A DNA stretch of 10,784 nt from Lachnospiraceae bacterium (GCA_900751785.1 CAADSM010000090.1:1-10784), one strand, 5' to 3'; positions 1 to 7,674 are shown, counted from the first letter of the stretch. The notes: generated from the sequence alone by a model not told the origin. Program-made: numbers and translations.

Positions 1-258
1 GGCAACGAGTATCGGGAGTTCCGTCCGGTCGGCAGTGTATCCCGGCAGGCGGACCCTCTCAAGCGGGTGGCTGCCCGCCTCCCGGTACAGTTTATCCAGT
101 GCCACCGCACCGCCGTCGTCAACATCGACCACGTGGAGAAGCTGGCCGGAAGCACCATCTGTCTTGACAGCGGAGAGACGCTCCCTGTCAGCAAGACCTA
201 CCTGGACAGCGTGCGTGCGCTCTTCCTGAAGACGCTGACCGGGATGGCGCTGGACTGA
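1..258 (+). CDS. LytTR-family DNA-binding regulator, C-terminal fragment
   Basis: This is the 3' end of a gene entering from outside the window. The frame is open from base 1 and ends at TGA 256-258, giving 85 residues with no credible start. The visible part matches the second half of a LytTR DNA-binding domain: an F-x-Q-C-H-R-T core followed by V-V-N-I-D-H-V, then a short strand pair with the turn D-S-G-E-T-L-P-V-S-K and a terminal helix Y-L-D-S-V-R-A-L-F. The His-Arg and Val-Asn positions are the most conserved in this fold, which binds direct repeats in promoter DNA. Whether the missing N-terminus is a receiver domain (AgrA/LytR type), a membrane region or nothing cannot be seen. It is convergent with the permease gene, whose stop lies 34 bases away. 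An internal ATG at 67 would cut the domain, so a fragment is the better reading. Confidence 0.8.
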   Translation, partial: GNEYREFRPVGSVSRQADPLKRVAARLPVQFIQCHRTAVVNIDHVEKLAGSTICLDSGETLPVSKTYLDSVRALFLKTLTGMALD

Positions 259-290
259 AACCCCGGGCGGAGTTTCAGCCGGCGCTCCGC
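255..290. repeat. Overlapping small inverted repeats between convergent genes
   Basis: Two mutually exclusive hairpins lie between the convergent stop codons. CTGAAAC 255-261 pairs with GTTTCAG 272-278 around a 10-base loop containing CCCGGG, and GCGGAG 267-272 pairs with CTCCGC 285-290. Neither is followed by a clear T-tract on either strand, so a terminator role for the converging transcripts is plausible from position only. Confidence 0.35.
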
Positions 291-292
291 AC

Positions 293-3001
293 CTATATTT
301 CCTGCTGTCTCAGCATCTTCCTCCCCGCCAGCGTCATTGCCCCAGCGCAGAGGATCACATCCAGCATCGCCACGGCGATCAGATATCCCGGCGCGATCAT
401 TCCCTGCGGATGAAGGTAGAGGTACACCTTTGTCATAAAGTAATACAGGACTTTCTGCACGATCCAGTACAGGATCACAGTTGCCGCGCCGGCATAGATT
501 CCATATCTCAATCCCTCTTTCAGAAGCATCCTCAAGAAACCGGAATCCGTGATGCCCATGGAGCGCAGGATGGAGAACTCGTGTTTTCTCTCTGCCACCA
601 GATAATGCATGCTGTTCACGATGTGCAGAAGGCTGATCCCCAGGAGCACTGCCGCGATCCCGTAGAAGAACATGATCTGCTGGTCAAGATACAGATTCTG
701 CGCCTCAATTCGTGCGGTATAATCCCTGACCACGCATCGGCTGATCCCGGACACTGTGCTTCTGAGCGCGTCCGCGGCCTCCGCGGCATCGGCGTCCTCC
801 TTCAGCGAAATGCTGACCGTCTGGTATCCCGTGACTCCGAAGTTCTGCTCCATCTGCTCGTTCGTCATAATAAGGTCCACCTCACCCTGGCCGTCATCGC
901 CGATATAGGTCTCCACTTTTCCCAGCGGACGGCTCGTCAGCGCCGCGATCTCCATGCTGGCAGTCCTGTAATCCTCCTCCGCTCCGAGGAACCTCAGCAC
1001 GTCCGCTTCCGGCCTGGCATCCCGGGGTGTACGGATCTCCAGGGTATCCCCGGGCTTCAGAGTGATCCCGTCGTAGTTTCCCTGTCCGTCCATCAGAGTC
1101 TTCATGATCACCGTATTTTCCTCGCGCATCCGGTCAGGATCGATCTCTCCCTCAAGAAGATAATCCTCGAGCACTTCCAGCATCTCGTCGTCATAGCCGT
1201 AAATGTTGACCTTCAGGCGGTAGTCATCCTCTCCCGTCTGCACGATCTTCCCGTTGTACTTCTCCATGATCTCAGGATCCGGCTCAAATCCTTCTTCTTC
1301 CGCCACCTCTGCATAAAAGGACTTCCACTGAAAGGTCCCGTCGTCCAGAGAGATCTCTCCCAGCATGTACCGGACCGGCAGGACGCTCTCGAGACCTTCG
1401 ATCTCTCTCATCTGTTCCACAGCCTCCTCCGGGATAACGTCGGAAAGGCTGTCCGACTCCTCGTACACCTGGATATCCGATCCCAGCCCGTCGTCTGCCG
1501 CAAAGGTAAGCTCGTTGTTGATCCTCGTATTCTCCGTCACATAGGCTGTCCCGAGAAAAAGGACGCTTCCCACGGACAGCGAAAGCAGGATTCCCAGGAA
1601 AGTCCCTTTTCTGGCAAACATAAACCGTTTTGTCAGAACACCTGTCAGATTCGCCCGCTTCAGGCTGCAGATCTTCCGGTCTTTTCTTCCCTTTGCCGTA
1701 TCTCTGCTGATCATCTGGCGAAGCGTGAGAGACCGCATCTTCCTTACAAGGATCAAGCTGATCACCGCAAGAAAGAGGATGAGGAAAACGGCTCCTCCCA
1801 CGATGATGCCCCAGTCAATCTGAAACGCTCCGGCATCCGGCAGATCCGATACCGACAGCTCTGCCGCCGTCTCTTCCGTGCTGACGCCGCTGTGCACCGT
1901 CACATTCCGCGTAATGAAGATCCTTCCCGCTTTCCCGTAGACCAGTGCGGCGGCGCCGCTGCCCAGCACGCATCCTGCTGCATAGCCGCCGAGGAAGATC
2001 ATCAGCAGCTCCGCCAGGAGCACGGCAAACGTTCCTCCGTCCGTCATGCCCAGCGTCTGCATGACACTGTACTGGGAGAGACGCTTCAGCACGGACACCT
2101 GGAAAATGCTGTAAATGATAAATACAGAGAAGATACTCAGCGCGATCAGCACCGCCGCCTCCGTCATGACCTCATTTTCATTCAGGTTTCCCCAGACATA
2201 GGGCAGCCCCATCGACGGATCGCTCAGCGCCTGCATAACTTCCGAAAGAGACATCTTCTCTCCGGCTCCTCCCACATAGCCTGACAGACCGTTATTGCGC
2301 GCGACTGTACTCCCGTCAAAGCCATACCTCTCCGCAAAGGCTCTGATCTGCTCCTGCACCGGACGGGACTCGTCGAACTTCAGATAGAGGAAGCTTCCGT
2401 TCATCCCGTAATCCAGATCCTCGCTTACAAAGACCTGCACGGAGCCTCCCATCTGCTCCCCAAGCTTCTCGGGCATCTCTGTCAGGATTCCCGACAGGAG
2501 GAATGTCTCGCCGTCCAGCTCGATCCCGGCGCCTAATTTCTGCGGCACACCCAGGTTGCGGAGGGTCTGGACATCGGCCGCCATCTCATTCTCCGCCTCA
2601 GGCATCCTTCCTTCCAGCAGTTTTCGGTCCATCATCTCGAGATAAGCGTCATCTCCGGTCACATACTGAATATCAAACGGCTCTGCGACCGCCTTTTTCA
2701 CGATCTCAATGCCGTACTTTTCCACGCGGAATCCGTCTCCATTGAGAGATCCGTCCCCTGTTCCGCTTTTCTCCATATCCGCCTGGAATGCTTCAAACCA
2801 CGGAAGGCCGCACCGCGTCTCATAGTGCCAGTCCCCGTATTCTGTCCTTGCATTTTCCTTCGCCGCTTCTTTTCCGCTTGTAAAAAGGGAACCGACGCCG
2901 GTCAGCAGCGCCGCGGAGAGCAGAATCCCGACAAACAGAGCAGCCGTCTGCTTTTTATAATGCCTCAGATAGGCAAAGGAAAGTCTCAGCGCATTTCTCA
3001 T
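293..3001 (-). CDS. ABC transporter permease with two FtsX/MacB-type domains
   Basis: A 902-residue membrane protein built as a tandem duplication. Each half has one N-terminal membrane segment (about 18-40 and 468-489), a large extracytoplasmic domain (about 41-280 and 490-776) and three further segments (about 281-303, 325-355, 397-419; and 777-798, 832-855, 870-893), making eight in total. After the first segment of each triplet comes the cytoplasmic coupling stretch typical of FtsX permeases: R-L-S-Q-Y-S-V-M-Q-T-L-G-M-T near 307-320 and E-R-K-H-E-F-S-I-L-R-S-M-G-I-T near 804-818. The family moves lipoproteins, antimicrobial peptides or other envelope substrates rather than importing nutrients; the substrate here is unknown. 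The ATG overlaps the ATPase stop codon as ATGA (2998-3001), so the two are translationally coupled. The layout differs from BceB permeases, which have ten segments and one large extracellular domain. Confidence 0.88.
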   Translation of the reverse strand: MRNALRLSFAYLRHYKKQTAALFVGILLSAALLTGVGSLFTSGKEAAKENARTEYGDWHYETRCGLPWFEAFQADMEKSGTGDGSLNGDGFRVEKYGIEIVKKAVAEPFDIQYVTGDDAYLEMMDRKLLEGRMPEAENEMAADVQTLRNLGVPQKLGAGIELDGETFLLSGILTEMPEKLGEQMGGSVQVFVSEDLDYGMNGSFLYLKFDESRPVQEQIRAFAERYGFDGSTVARNNGLSGYVGGAGEKMSLSEVMQALSDPSMGLPYVWGNLNENEVMTEAAVLIALSIFSVFIIYSIFQVSVLKRLSQYSVMQTLGMTDGGTFAVLLAELLMIFLGGYAAGCVLGSGAAALVYGKAGRIFITRNVTVHSGVSTEETAAELSVSDLPDAGAFQIDWGIIVGGAVFLILFLAVISLILVRKMRSLTLRQMISRDTAKGRKDRKICSLKRANLTGVLTKRFMFARKGTFLGILLSLSVGSVLFLGTAYVTENTRINNELTFAADDGLGSDIQVYEESDSLSDVIPEEAVEQMREIEGLESVLPVRYMLGEISLDDGTFQWKSFYAEVAEEEGFEPDPEIMEKYNGKIVQTGEDDYRLKVNIYGYDDEMLEVLEDYLLEGEIDPDRMREENTVIMKTLMDGQGNYDGITLKPGDTLEIRTPRDARPEADVLRFLGAEEDYRTASMEIAALTSRPLGKVETYIGDDGQGEVDLIMTNEQMEQNFGVTGYQTVSISLKEDADAAEAADALRSTVSGISRCVVRDYTARIEAQNLYLDQQIMFFYGIAAVLLGISLLHIVNSMHYLVAERKHEFSILRSMGITDSGFLRMLLKEGLRYGIYAGAATVILYWIVQKVLYYFMTKVYLYLHPQGMIAPGYLIAVAMLDVILCAGAMTLAGRKMLRQQEI

Positions 3002-3723
3002 GACCGGTCACCGTCCTTCCCTGCGGTTCTGCCCGATTCTGCCGATTCCTTTTTCCGTTCATACAGCCTTCCGTCCTCGATCCGTATGATCCGGTCGCAG
3101 GCCTGCGCCAGCGCTTCGTTGTGGGTCACCATAAGGATGGTCTGGCTGTATTTCCTGCTGCTCTCCTTCAGAAGCCCCATGACCTCCACCGTGGTCGCCG
3201 AATCCAGGTTGCCGGTGGGCTCGTCGGCGAGGATCAGCGCCGGCTTGTTCGCCAGCGCCCGCGCAAGGGCCGTCCTCTGCTGCTGTCCGCCGGAGAGTTC
3301 ATTGGGATAGCGCTTCCTCTTCTCCCACAGTCCCAGCTCTTTTAACAGCTCCCTGATATACTCATGGTCCACATGCTTCCCTCTGTCAAAAGTAACCGGG
3401 AGAGCCACATTGTCATACACGTTCAGGACCGGCATCAGACTGTAATTCTGAAAGACGAATCCGATATTCCTTCTCCGGAAGATCGTCAGCTCCTTTCTGT
3501 TCAGCAACGCGATATCGTGTCCCCGTATGATGATCTGTCCCTGTGTGGGCGTGTCCAGTCCGCCGATGAGATTTAAAAGCGTGCTCTTGCCTGAGCCGGA
3601 TGTGCCGACGATGGCGATAAATTCTCCCTGATTGACCGTGAAAGATACATCTCTGAGCGCATGGACCTTGTTTTCCTTCTCTCCATAGATCTTGTGGATC
3701 TGTTTCACCTGCAGTATTTCCAT
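2998..3723 (-). CDS. ABC transporter ATP-binding protein (MacB/LolD-type)
   Basis: A 241-residue ATPase with every motif intact: Walker A GTSGSGKST (40-48), Q-loop Q92 in F-V-F-Q-N-Y, signature LSGGQQQR (143-150), Walker B L-I-L-A-D-E-P (163-169) with catalytic E168, D-loop G-N-L-D, and switch H201 in M-V-T-H-N. The D-E-P-T-G-N-L-D wording is characteristic of the LolD/MacB/BceA branch that powers FtsX-type permeases, fitting the overlapping permease gene downstream. The frame stays open upstream to an ATG at 3780, but I place the start at 3723: the extra 19 residues resemble no ABC protein, M-E-I-L-Q-V is a normal family beginning, and AAAGGGG sits 8 bases before this ATG. A charged 20-residue tail rich in K, E and S ends the protein. 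Confidence 0.92.
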   Translation of the reverse strand: MEILQVKQIHKIYGEKENKVHALRDVSFTVNQGEFIAIVGTSGSGKSTLLNLIGGLDTPTQGQIIIRGHDIALLNRKELTIFRRRNIGFVFQNYSLMPVLNVYDNVALPVTFDRGKHVDHEYIRELLKELGLWEKRKRYPNELSGGQQQRTALARALANKPALILADEPTGNLDSATTVEVMGLLKESSRKYSQTILMVTHNEALAQACDRIIRIEDGRLYERKKESAESGRTAGKDGDRS

Positions 3724-3731
3724 CTGTGAAT

Positions 3732-3738
3732 CCCCTTT
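3732..3738 (-). promoter_or_regulatory. Ribosome binding site fixing the ABC ATPase start
   Basis: On the minus strand AAAGGGG lies 8 bases before ATG 3723-3721. It supports this start over the upstream in-frame ATG at 3780. Confidence 0.65.
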
Positions 3739-3892
3739 CTGCGCCGGTCTGCTGCGGGCATGGCATGAGCCGGAGCCCATGCCGCTTCTCCCGCACAGCC
3801 GCGTTCATCAGACAGAGAAAGACTCCGCCGCCTGGCATTGTTTCTCACTCTCCGCAGAAGCAGAAGTCTTTTCTCTTCTGATAAAAAGAATA

Positions 3893-3944
3893 TCAGACAG
3901 TTCTTTCACCATCCTGACAGTCTTCACTGCAGTTTCTGACAGTT
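3893..3944 (-). promoter_or_regulatory. Three ACTGTC repeats, candidate operator of the transporter genes
   Basis: Read on the minus strand, ACTGTC(A/T)G occurs three times, with cores at 3943-3938, 3921-3916 and 3901-3896. The spacings are 22 and 20 bases, close to two helical turns. The first copy lies inside the 3' end of the kinase gene and the other two in the 200-base gap before the ABC ATPase. OmpR-type regulators usually bind direct repeats on one helical face, so these are good candidates for binding by the regulator encoded upstream. A T-rich TATTCT (3892-3887) just downstream could be a -10 element lacking a good -35, as expected of an activated promoter. The remaining gap (3724-3892) shows only a weak 6-bp hairpin, GGCATG 3762-3767 with CATGCC 3778-3783. 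Confidence 0.45.
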
Positions 3945-4844
3945 TTGTAAGAAAACGGAAAACACGCTTCCTCGGCCAGGCTGAGACGCCGCGGTCAGAT
4001 ATCCCTTCTCGTGCTTCAATATCAGCCGCGACAGATAGAGCCCTATCCCGGAGCCTTCCAGTTTCTCCACATCCCTGCTTCTGTAGAAGCGTTTGAAGAT
4101 CTCCGGCAGCTCTTCCTCACGGATTCCCATTCCGGTATCCGCGACAGCGATCTCTGTATACATTTCCATGGGCCTGACAGCAATGGTGATCTGTCCGCCG
4201 GCTTCTGTATACTTTACCGCGTTTTCCAGCAGATTGACGAGGACCTCCGCCGTCCACTTTCTGTTATGCCAGAGAGTCTGGTCTGTAAATGGCTCTGTCG
4301 TGATCTCGATCCCTTTTTTGTCCGCCTTGTCCAGAACTGCCGTGACCGCGTCAAGAATCGTTTCTTTTATGGGCAGCGGTTCTGCCTCGAACACAACAGC
4401 GCCCTGCTCCAGATTCACCATCTTGAACAGGGACTGCAAAATCCAGTCGAGTTTCTCTGACTGCTGTTTCATCTTCTGCAAAAACTTCTTTCGCGTTCTG
4501 TCGTCCAGTCCTTCCTCTTCCAGCATCTCGCGGTACATCATCAGCCCTGCGAGAGGCGTCTTCAGCTGATGGGACATATTGGAGATCAGGCTCTTGACCT
4601 GCTCCTTCTCTTCCTCCGCACGGAAGATCCCGCTCTCCACCTTTTCCCGGATCCGCTTCGCCTTGGACGCGAGCGCTGAGATCTCTCCTTCTCTTATATC
4701 CGACTGGGAGATCTCCTCTCCGTCCAGAATCTCATCCAGCATCCGGTCGATCACCCGGTACATCTTCCGGTTCCGGCACCATCCGTACACACAGCCGCCC
4801 GCGGCCGCCAGAAGAAGGACTGCCAGGATCACTGTCAGAGTCAC
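3924..4844 (-). CDS. Sensor histidine kinase with a single membrane segment
   Basis: A 306-residue kinase. Residues 3-22 form one hydrophobic membrane segment, followed by a charged linker and coiled-coil-like helix (about 28-85). The phosphoacceptor is H92 in S-H-Q-L-K-T-P-L. The catalytic domain has an N-box N-L-L-E-N-A-V-K-Y-T (204-213, key N208), G1 D-T-G-M-G-I from D236, an F-box F-K-R-F-Y-R-S (250-256) and G2 G-S-G-I-G-L (264-269). There is no extracytoplasmic sensor domain, so the stimulus probably comes through the membrane or from a partner protein; the ABC permease encoded downstream is the obvious candidate. It should phosphorylate the regulator encoded just upstream. The start is GTG, overlapping the regulator stop as GTGA (4841-4844). 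No other start is needed because a strong Shine-Dalgarno sequence precedes it. Confidence 0.92.
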   Translation of the reverse strand: MTLTVILAVLLLAAAGGCVYGWCRNRKMYRVIDRMLDEILDGEEISQSDIREGEISALASKAKRIREKVESGIFRAEEEKEQVKSLISNMSHQLKTPLAGLMMYREMLEEEGLDDRTRKKFLQKMKQQSEKLDWILQSLFKMVNLEQGAVVFEAEPLPIKETILDAVTAVLDKADKKGIEITTEPFTDQTLWHNRKWTAEVLVNLLENAVKYTEAGGQITIAVRPMEMYTEIAVADTGMGIREEELPEIFKRFYRSRDVEKLEGSGIGLYLSRLILKHEKGYLTAASQPGRGSVFSVFLQNCQKLQ

Positions 4845-5518
4845 TGTTCTCCCTCCTTCCAGACATAACCGATCCCGTGGACGGTCCGGATCCTCTCCGG
4901 ATGTTTCGGGTCCTCCTCAAGTTTTGCCCGGAGCCTTCGGATATTTACGGAAAGCGTATTCTCATCCACAAACTTTCCCTGGCTGTCCCACACATGGGAG
5001 AGGATCTGTTCTTTGGCAAGCACCCGGTTCCGGTTCTCCACAAGATACAGGAGAAGCTGGTATTCGATCCTGCTGAGCGGTACCTCACCGCCCTCCCTGG
5101 TGACCCTGCAGGCGTCCCTGTCAATGACAATTCCGCCGGAAACGAGCCTGCTGCCCTGCTCCGCGCTCTGAAGGCTCTTCCGGATTCTTGCCTTCAGGAC
5201 CGCAAGTGAGAATGGCTTGGACATAAAATCTGCCGCTCCCAGCTCCAGCGCTTTCACCTCGTCCATCTCCGTATTTCTGGCAGTCAGCATAAAAAGAGGC
5301 ATGTCCCCGTACTCCCGGATCTCCGTGCACAGGTCATACCCGCTGCCGTCCGGCAGGTTGCAGTCCAGCAGGGCAAGATCATACCTGCTCTTCTTCAGCA
5401 GCTCCATGCCCTCCCGCTTCGTCCCGGCACACGACGTCTCATAGCCGTCCATCTCCAGCGAAAAAACAAGCCCCTCCCGGAGGTCTTCATCATCCTCTAT
5501 GATCAATATTCTGCTCAT
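4841..5518 (-). CDS. OmpR/PhoB-family response regulator
   Basis: A 225-residue two-domain regulator. The receiver domain (about 1-118) has the acidic pocket E8-D9-D10, phosphoacceptor D52 in L-L-D-C-N-L-P-D-G, the switch T79 in M-L-T-A-R and the invariant lysine K101 in S-K-P-F. The C-terminal winged-helix domain (about 126-225) shows the OmpR pattern: L-S-R-I-E-Y-Q-L-L-L-Y-L, then V-W-D-S, the recognition helix V-D-E-N-T-L-S-V-N-I-R-R-L-R-A-K-L, and the closing I-R-T-V-H-G-I-G-Y-V-W wing. The protein is soluble and should activate or repress transcription on phosphorylation by the overlapping kinase. Likely targets are the transporter genes two positions downstream. GGGAG lies 6 bases before the ATG. 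I find no convincing sigma-70 promoter in the 66 bases between it and the ptuB stop. Confidence 0.95.
   Translation of the reverse strand: MSRILIIEDDEDLREGLVFSLEMDGYETSCAGTKREGMELLKKSRYDLALLDCNLPDGSGYDLCTEIREYGDMPLFMLTARNTEMDEVKALELGAADFMSKPFSLAVLKARIRKSLQSAEQGSRLVSGGIVIDRDACRVTREGGEVPLSRIEYQLLLYLVENRNRVLAKEQILSHVWDSQGKFVDENTLSVNIRRLRAKLEEDPKHPERIRTVHGIGYVWKEGEQ
4852..4858 (-). promoter_or_regulatory. Strong ribosome binding site for the GTG-started kinase
   Basis: AAGGAGG on the minus strand lies 7 bases before GTG 4844-4842, inside the end of the regulator gene. It supports this unusual start codon and the 4-base gene overlap. Confidence 0.7.
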
Positions 5519-5553
5519 ATGATTCTCCCAATTCTTTTACAATATGAACAAAA

Positions 5554-5591
5554 TCTGTAGAAAACTTTTTTAAAAAAATATTTTCTACAGA
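5554..5591. terminator. Perfect 11-bp inverted repeat across the ptuB stop codon
   Basis: TCTGTAGAAAA (5554-5564) is the exact reverse complement of TTTTCTACAGA (5581-5591). The 16-base centre is itself a T6/A7 dyad. On the minus strand the ptuB TAG (5587-5585) falls in the first arm and the second arm is followed by TTTTG, so a factor-independent terminator for ptuAB is the simplest reading. The stem is A/T rich and would be weaker than a classic one. It could also act on the plus strand or be an operator for the regulator gene 36 bases away. Confidence 0.55.
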
Positions 5592-6337
5592 CCTCTGTTT
5601 CTCAGTTCCCGGTATTTCTTTTTAAGAAAAAATAACGTTACTCCCGCATATTCCGGCATTTCATCCTGCTTTTCAATAGCATCAATCCGTTTTTTTATCA
5701 TTTTAGAAGTAAACTTATTTTTTTGATCCAACATTCTGAAAAAAGTGCGGCACTGTTCATACGCGTCTCTTCTCCCCTTCAGCAGCTGTGTGGAAGTGTC
5801 TGCTATCAATTCACCATTTTGATCCCTCAGTCCATTCAAATTCAAGACTTGATTTATATCTGTTTCCAGTCTCTTATCTTCCGGATCAGTATATATTTCG
5901 CCGTTTGTTTTATATTTAATCAGTTTCATCTGGCGTTCATCCGTGGGATCAATCGCTATTTCTTTTTCATCCTTGCTGGCATCACAGCATAAAATACGCT
6001 GTACATTTCCTATCAGATCGGCTTTTCTTCCACCATCACAAACAGCCAGCATGTTATCATACTCTAAAGCTTTATCCTTATTTACGCTCAGGGGTTCCCA
6101 ATGTTCAATCGTTGTATGCAGCCCATCATTTTTTATACGCTTCATACAATAAGCACACAAATAATGCTGTTCTTCCAACAGAGACTGCCTGATCTCTTCT
6201 TTCGGCAGAAGATCAAACTCCTGCCTGACTGCCTGCGTATCTCCGTTTTGGATGCAGCGCCACTGCTCTGTTCGTTTTATTTCATTTACTTTGTTGATTA
6301 TAGTCTGTGAAGGCTTTTTCTTCCTGATGTAGATCAT
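5585..6337 (-). CDS. ptuB: HNH endonuclease, PtuB-like (Septu anti-phage system)
   Basis: A 250-residue protein with a degenerate HNH/zinc-finger nuclease core in its first half. C61-A-Y-C64 is a zinc knuckle, I-E-H79-W holds the HNH histidine, Y-D-N95-M-L the central asparagine, and C100 plus C117/C118 the second cysteine set, closing with I-D-P (129-131). The spacing C-x-Y-C ... I-E-H ... N-L ... C ... D-P is that of the TIGR02646/PtuB family, the nuclease of type I Septu. There PtuB joins the ATPase PtuA and cuts nucleic acid during phage infection. The helical, lysine-rich C-terminal half (about 160-250) has no motif I recognise and may bind PtuA. It starts 2 bases after the ptuA stop; GGAG inside the end of ptuA lies 8 bases before the ATG, so the two are coupled. 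GC is low relative to the flanking genes. Confidence 0.78.
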   Translation of the reverse strand: MIYIRKKKPSQTIINKVNEIKRTEQWRCIQNGDTQAVRQEFDLLPKEEIRQSLLEEQHYLCAYCMKRIKNDGLHTTIEHWEPLSVNKDKALEYDNMLAVCDGGRKADLIGNVQRILCCDASKDEKEIAIDPTDERQMKLIKYKTNGEIYTDPEDKRLETDINQVLNLNGLRDQNGELIADTSTQLLKGRRDAYEQCRTFFRMLDQKNKFTSKMIKKRIDAIEKQDEMPEYAGVTLFFLKKKYRELRNRGL

Positions 6338-6339
6338 TT

Positions 6340-7617
6340 TTAATTCTCCGCTATCCAGTTTATCATTTCCAGTTCTCCTTCTGCATTTTTTACTTCAGCA
6401 TGATCTTCTCCCAGCTCACTGCGCATCGTTTCGATTACTTTCTTTGCAGCTGTATAATCTTCGCGATTTACTGCCTTTTCAAATTGATCGATCAGCCGTT
6501 CGATCTTTCTCGGTTTTTCTCCGCTTCCCTGACGCAGTTCCAATACATCTTTAACCGAATAACCATATGCATTTTCCAGATATCGGATGGACTGATTCTC
6601 ATCAACCTGTATCAACGTACTGTTTTTGCAGGATGATATCACAATTGGAGAATGCGTCGCCATAATAAACTGAATATTGGGGAATGTGTTTTCCAGAGCA
6701 CTCACTACATTCCACTGCCATTTAGGATGCAGATGCATGTCAATCTCATCAATCAGAACAATCCCTTCCGTTTTTTGCAATGAATCAGCATGGTTCGGAT
6801 TAAGCAGCGCCAGACGGTATGCTAGGTTCATGACCATCCATAATAAAGACTGATATCCGGCACTCAAACTGGACACAGGCATTTCATAGTCTCTTTCCCT
6901 ATAAACCATATCATCCAGCTGACGTGAATACCTAAGAACTGGCAGTGTGTCCAGATTACTGATCTGCTGCATAAACACAGCTACGATTTTTTTAAAGGCT
7001 TCATACTCCTCTATTTTTTCTTCCCTCTGAAATGCCTCAAGCTCCATTTTCAGGCACCAGGCCTGTATTCCTTTTATATCCAGCGAATAATCCAGACACC
7101 CTATATATCCGCACCGTCTGTCATTTAACTTTTTTTTCAGTTCTTTTCCAAAATCACCTCTTCTGTTCTGCCATACCCTTGCTTCACTTTCAAAACTTAA
7201 CAAGGGCAGTACAGAATTAGGATCATTTGCTATTTGGGTAAAATATCTGCTTATCTTCTTGTCATCCATTTTCGTATTCAGTCTCGCAGTTTCATCCTGT
7301 CTGCTTCTTGTCCACCTATACCTCTCATCGCCATACTTCAAATGACAAGTCACTTCCGTTGGATTATGATACTGTATCCCGGTTGATGCACCTCCAAGTA
7401 AATTCAGTGAAAATCGAATATCTTCCTGTCGTATATTTCGAACCGGAACTCCTGAAACACCTGTCATGATTCCATTTAGTGCAACAGTAAGCGCTTCCAA
7501 AATTGAAGTTTTCCCGGCACCATTATCTCCGATCAGCAGATTCGTTCCCTGCTGAAACTCAATCGTCATATTCTCTATTGCCTTGAAATTGCGAATTTCC
7601 ACTTTTTCAATATACAT
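6340..7617 (-). CDS. ptuA: SMC/ABC-like ATPase, PtuA-like (Septu anti-phage system)
   Basis: A 425-residue ATPase of the RecF/SMC-like class. It opens with the I-E-K-V-E-I-R-N-F-K-A-I-E strand and Walker A GDNGAGKTS (30-38). It also has signature S-S-L-S-A-G-Y-Q-S-L-L (249-259), Walker B I-V-L-I-D-E-I-D-M-H-L-H-P (286-298, D290/E291) and H-loop A-T-H-S (320-323). There is no long coiled coil: residues about 45-245 are an insertion between the nucleotide-binding halves, and about 365-425 form a charged helical tail. Pairing with an HNH gene of the PtuB type identifies it as Septu PtuA, which assembles with PtuB and uses its nucleotide site to control the nuclease. The nearest alternative is the ATPase of a retron Ec78-like system, but no reverse transcriptase is present. 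AGGG lies 7 bases before ATG 7617. Confidence 0.78.
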   Translation of the reverse strand: MYIEKVEIRNFKAIENMTIEFQQGTNLLIGDNGAGKTSILEALTVALNGIMTGVSGVPVRNIRQEDIRFSLNLLGGASTGIQYHNPTEVTCHLKYGDERYRWTRSRQDETARLNTKMDDKKISRYFTQIANDPNSVLPLLSFESEARVWQNRRGDFGKELKKKLNDRRCGYIGCLDYSLDIKGIQAWCLKMELEAFQREEKIEEYEAFKKIVAVFMQQISNLDTLPVLRYSRQLDDMVYRERDYEMPVSSLSAGYQSLLWMVMNLAYRLALLNPNHADSLQKTEGIVLIDEIDMHLHPKWQWNVVSALENTFPNIQFIMATHSPIVISSCKNSTLIQVDENQSIRYLENAYGYSVKDVLELRQGSGEKPRKIERLIDQFEKAVNREDYTAAKKVIETMRSELGEDHAEVKNAEGELEMINWIAEN

Positions 7618-7649
7618 TATTCTGCCCTGCCTGTTTTTCAGTTTACGCT

Positions 7650-7674
7650 GGTGAAGAAAACCTTACTTCTCACC
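7650..7674 (-). other. Small hairpin in the ptuA leader
   Basis: GGTGAAGAA (7650-7658) pairs with TTCTCACC (7667-7674) apart from one bulged A, in the predicted 5' leader of ptuA. It has no U-tract after it, so it is not a terminator. It might affect mRNA stability or be chance. Confidence 0.25.

Noticed and set aside
410..2284. Plus-strand open frame of 624 codons opposite the permease gene
   Set aside because: It is exactly antisense to a clear ABC permease, its product is rich in His, Arg and Gln with no domain or membrane pattern, and long antisense frames are common in GC-rich genes.
3001..3010. TGACCGGTCA, a perfect 10-bp palindrome at the ATPase-permease junction
   Set aside because: It is short, lies within overlapping coding sequence and can be explained by chance.
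3724..3780. N-terminal extension of the ABC ATPase to the ATG at 3780
   Set aside because: The added residues match nothing in the family, while the ATG at 3723 has a good ribosome binding site.
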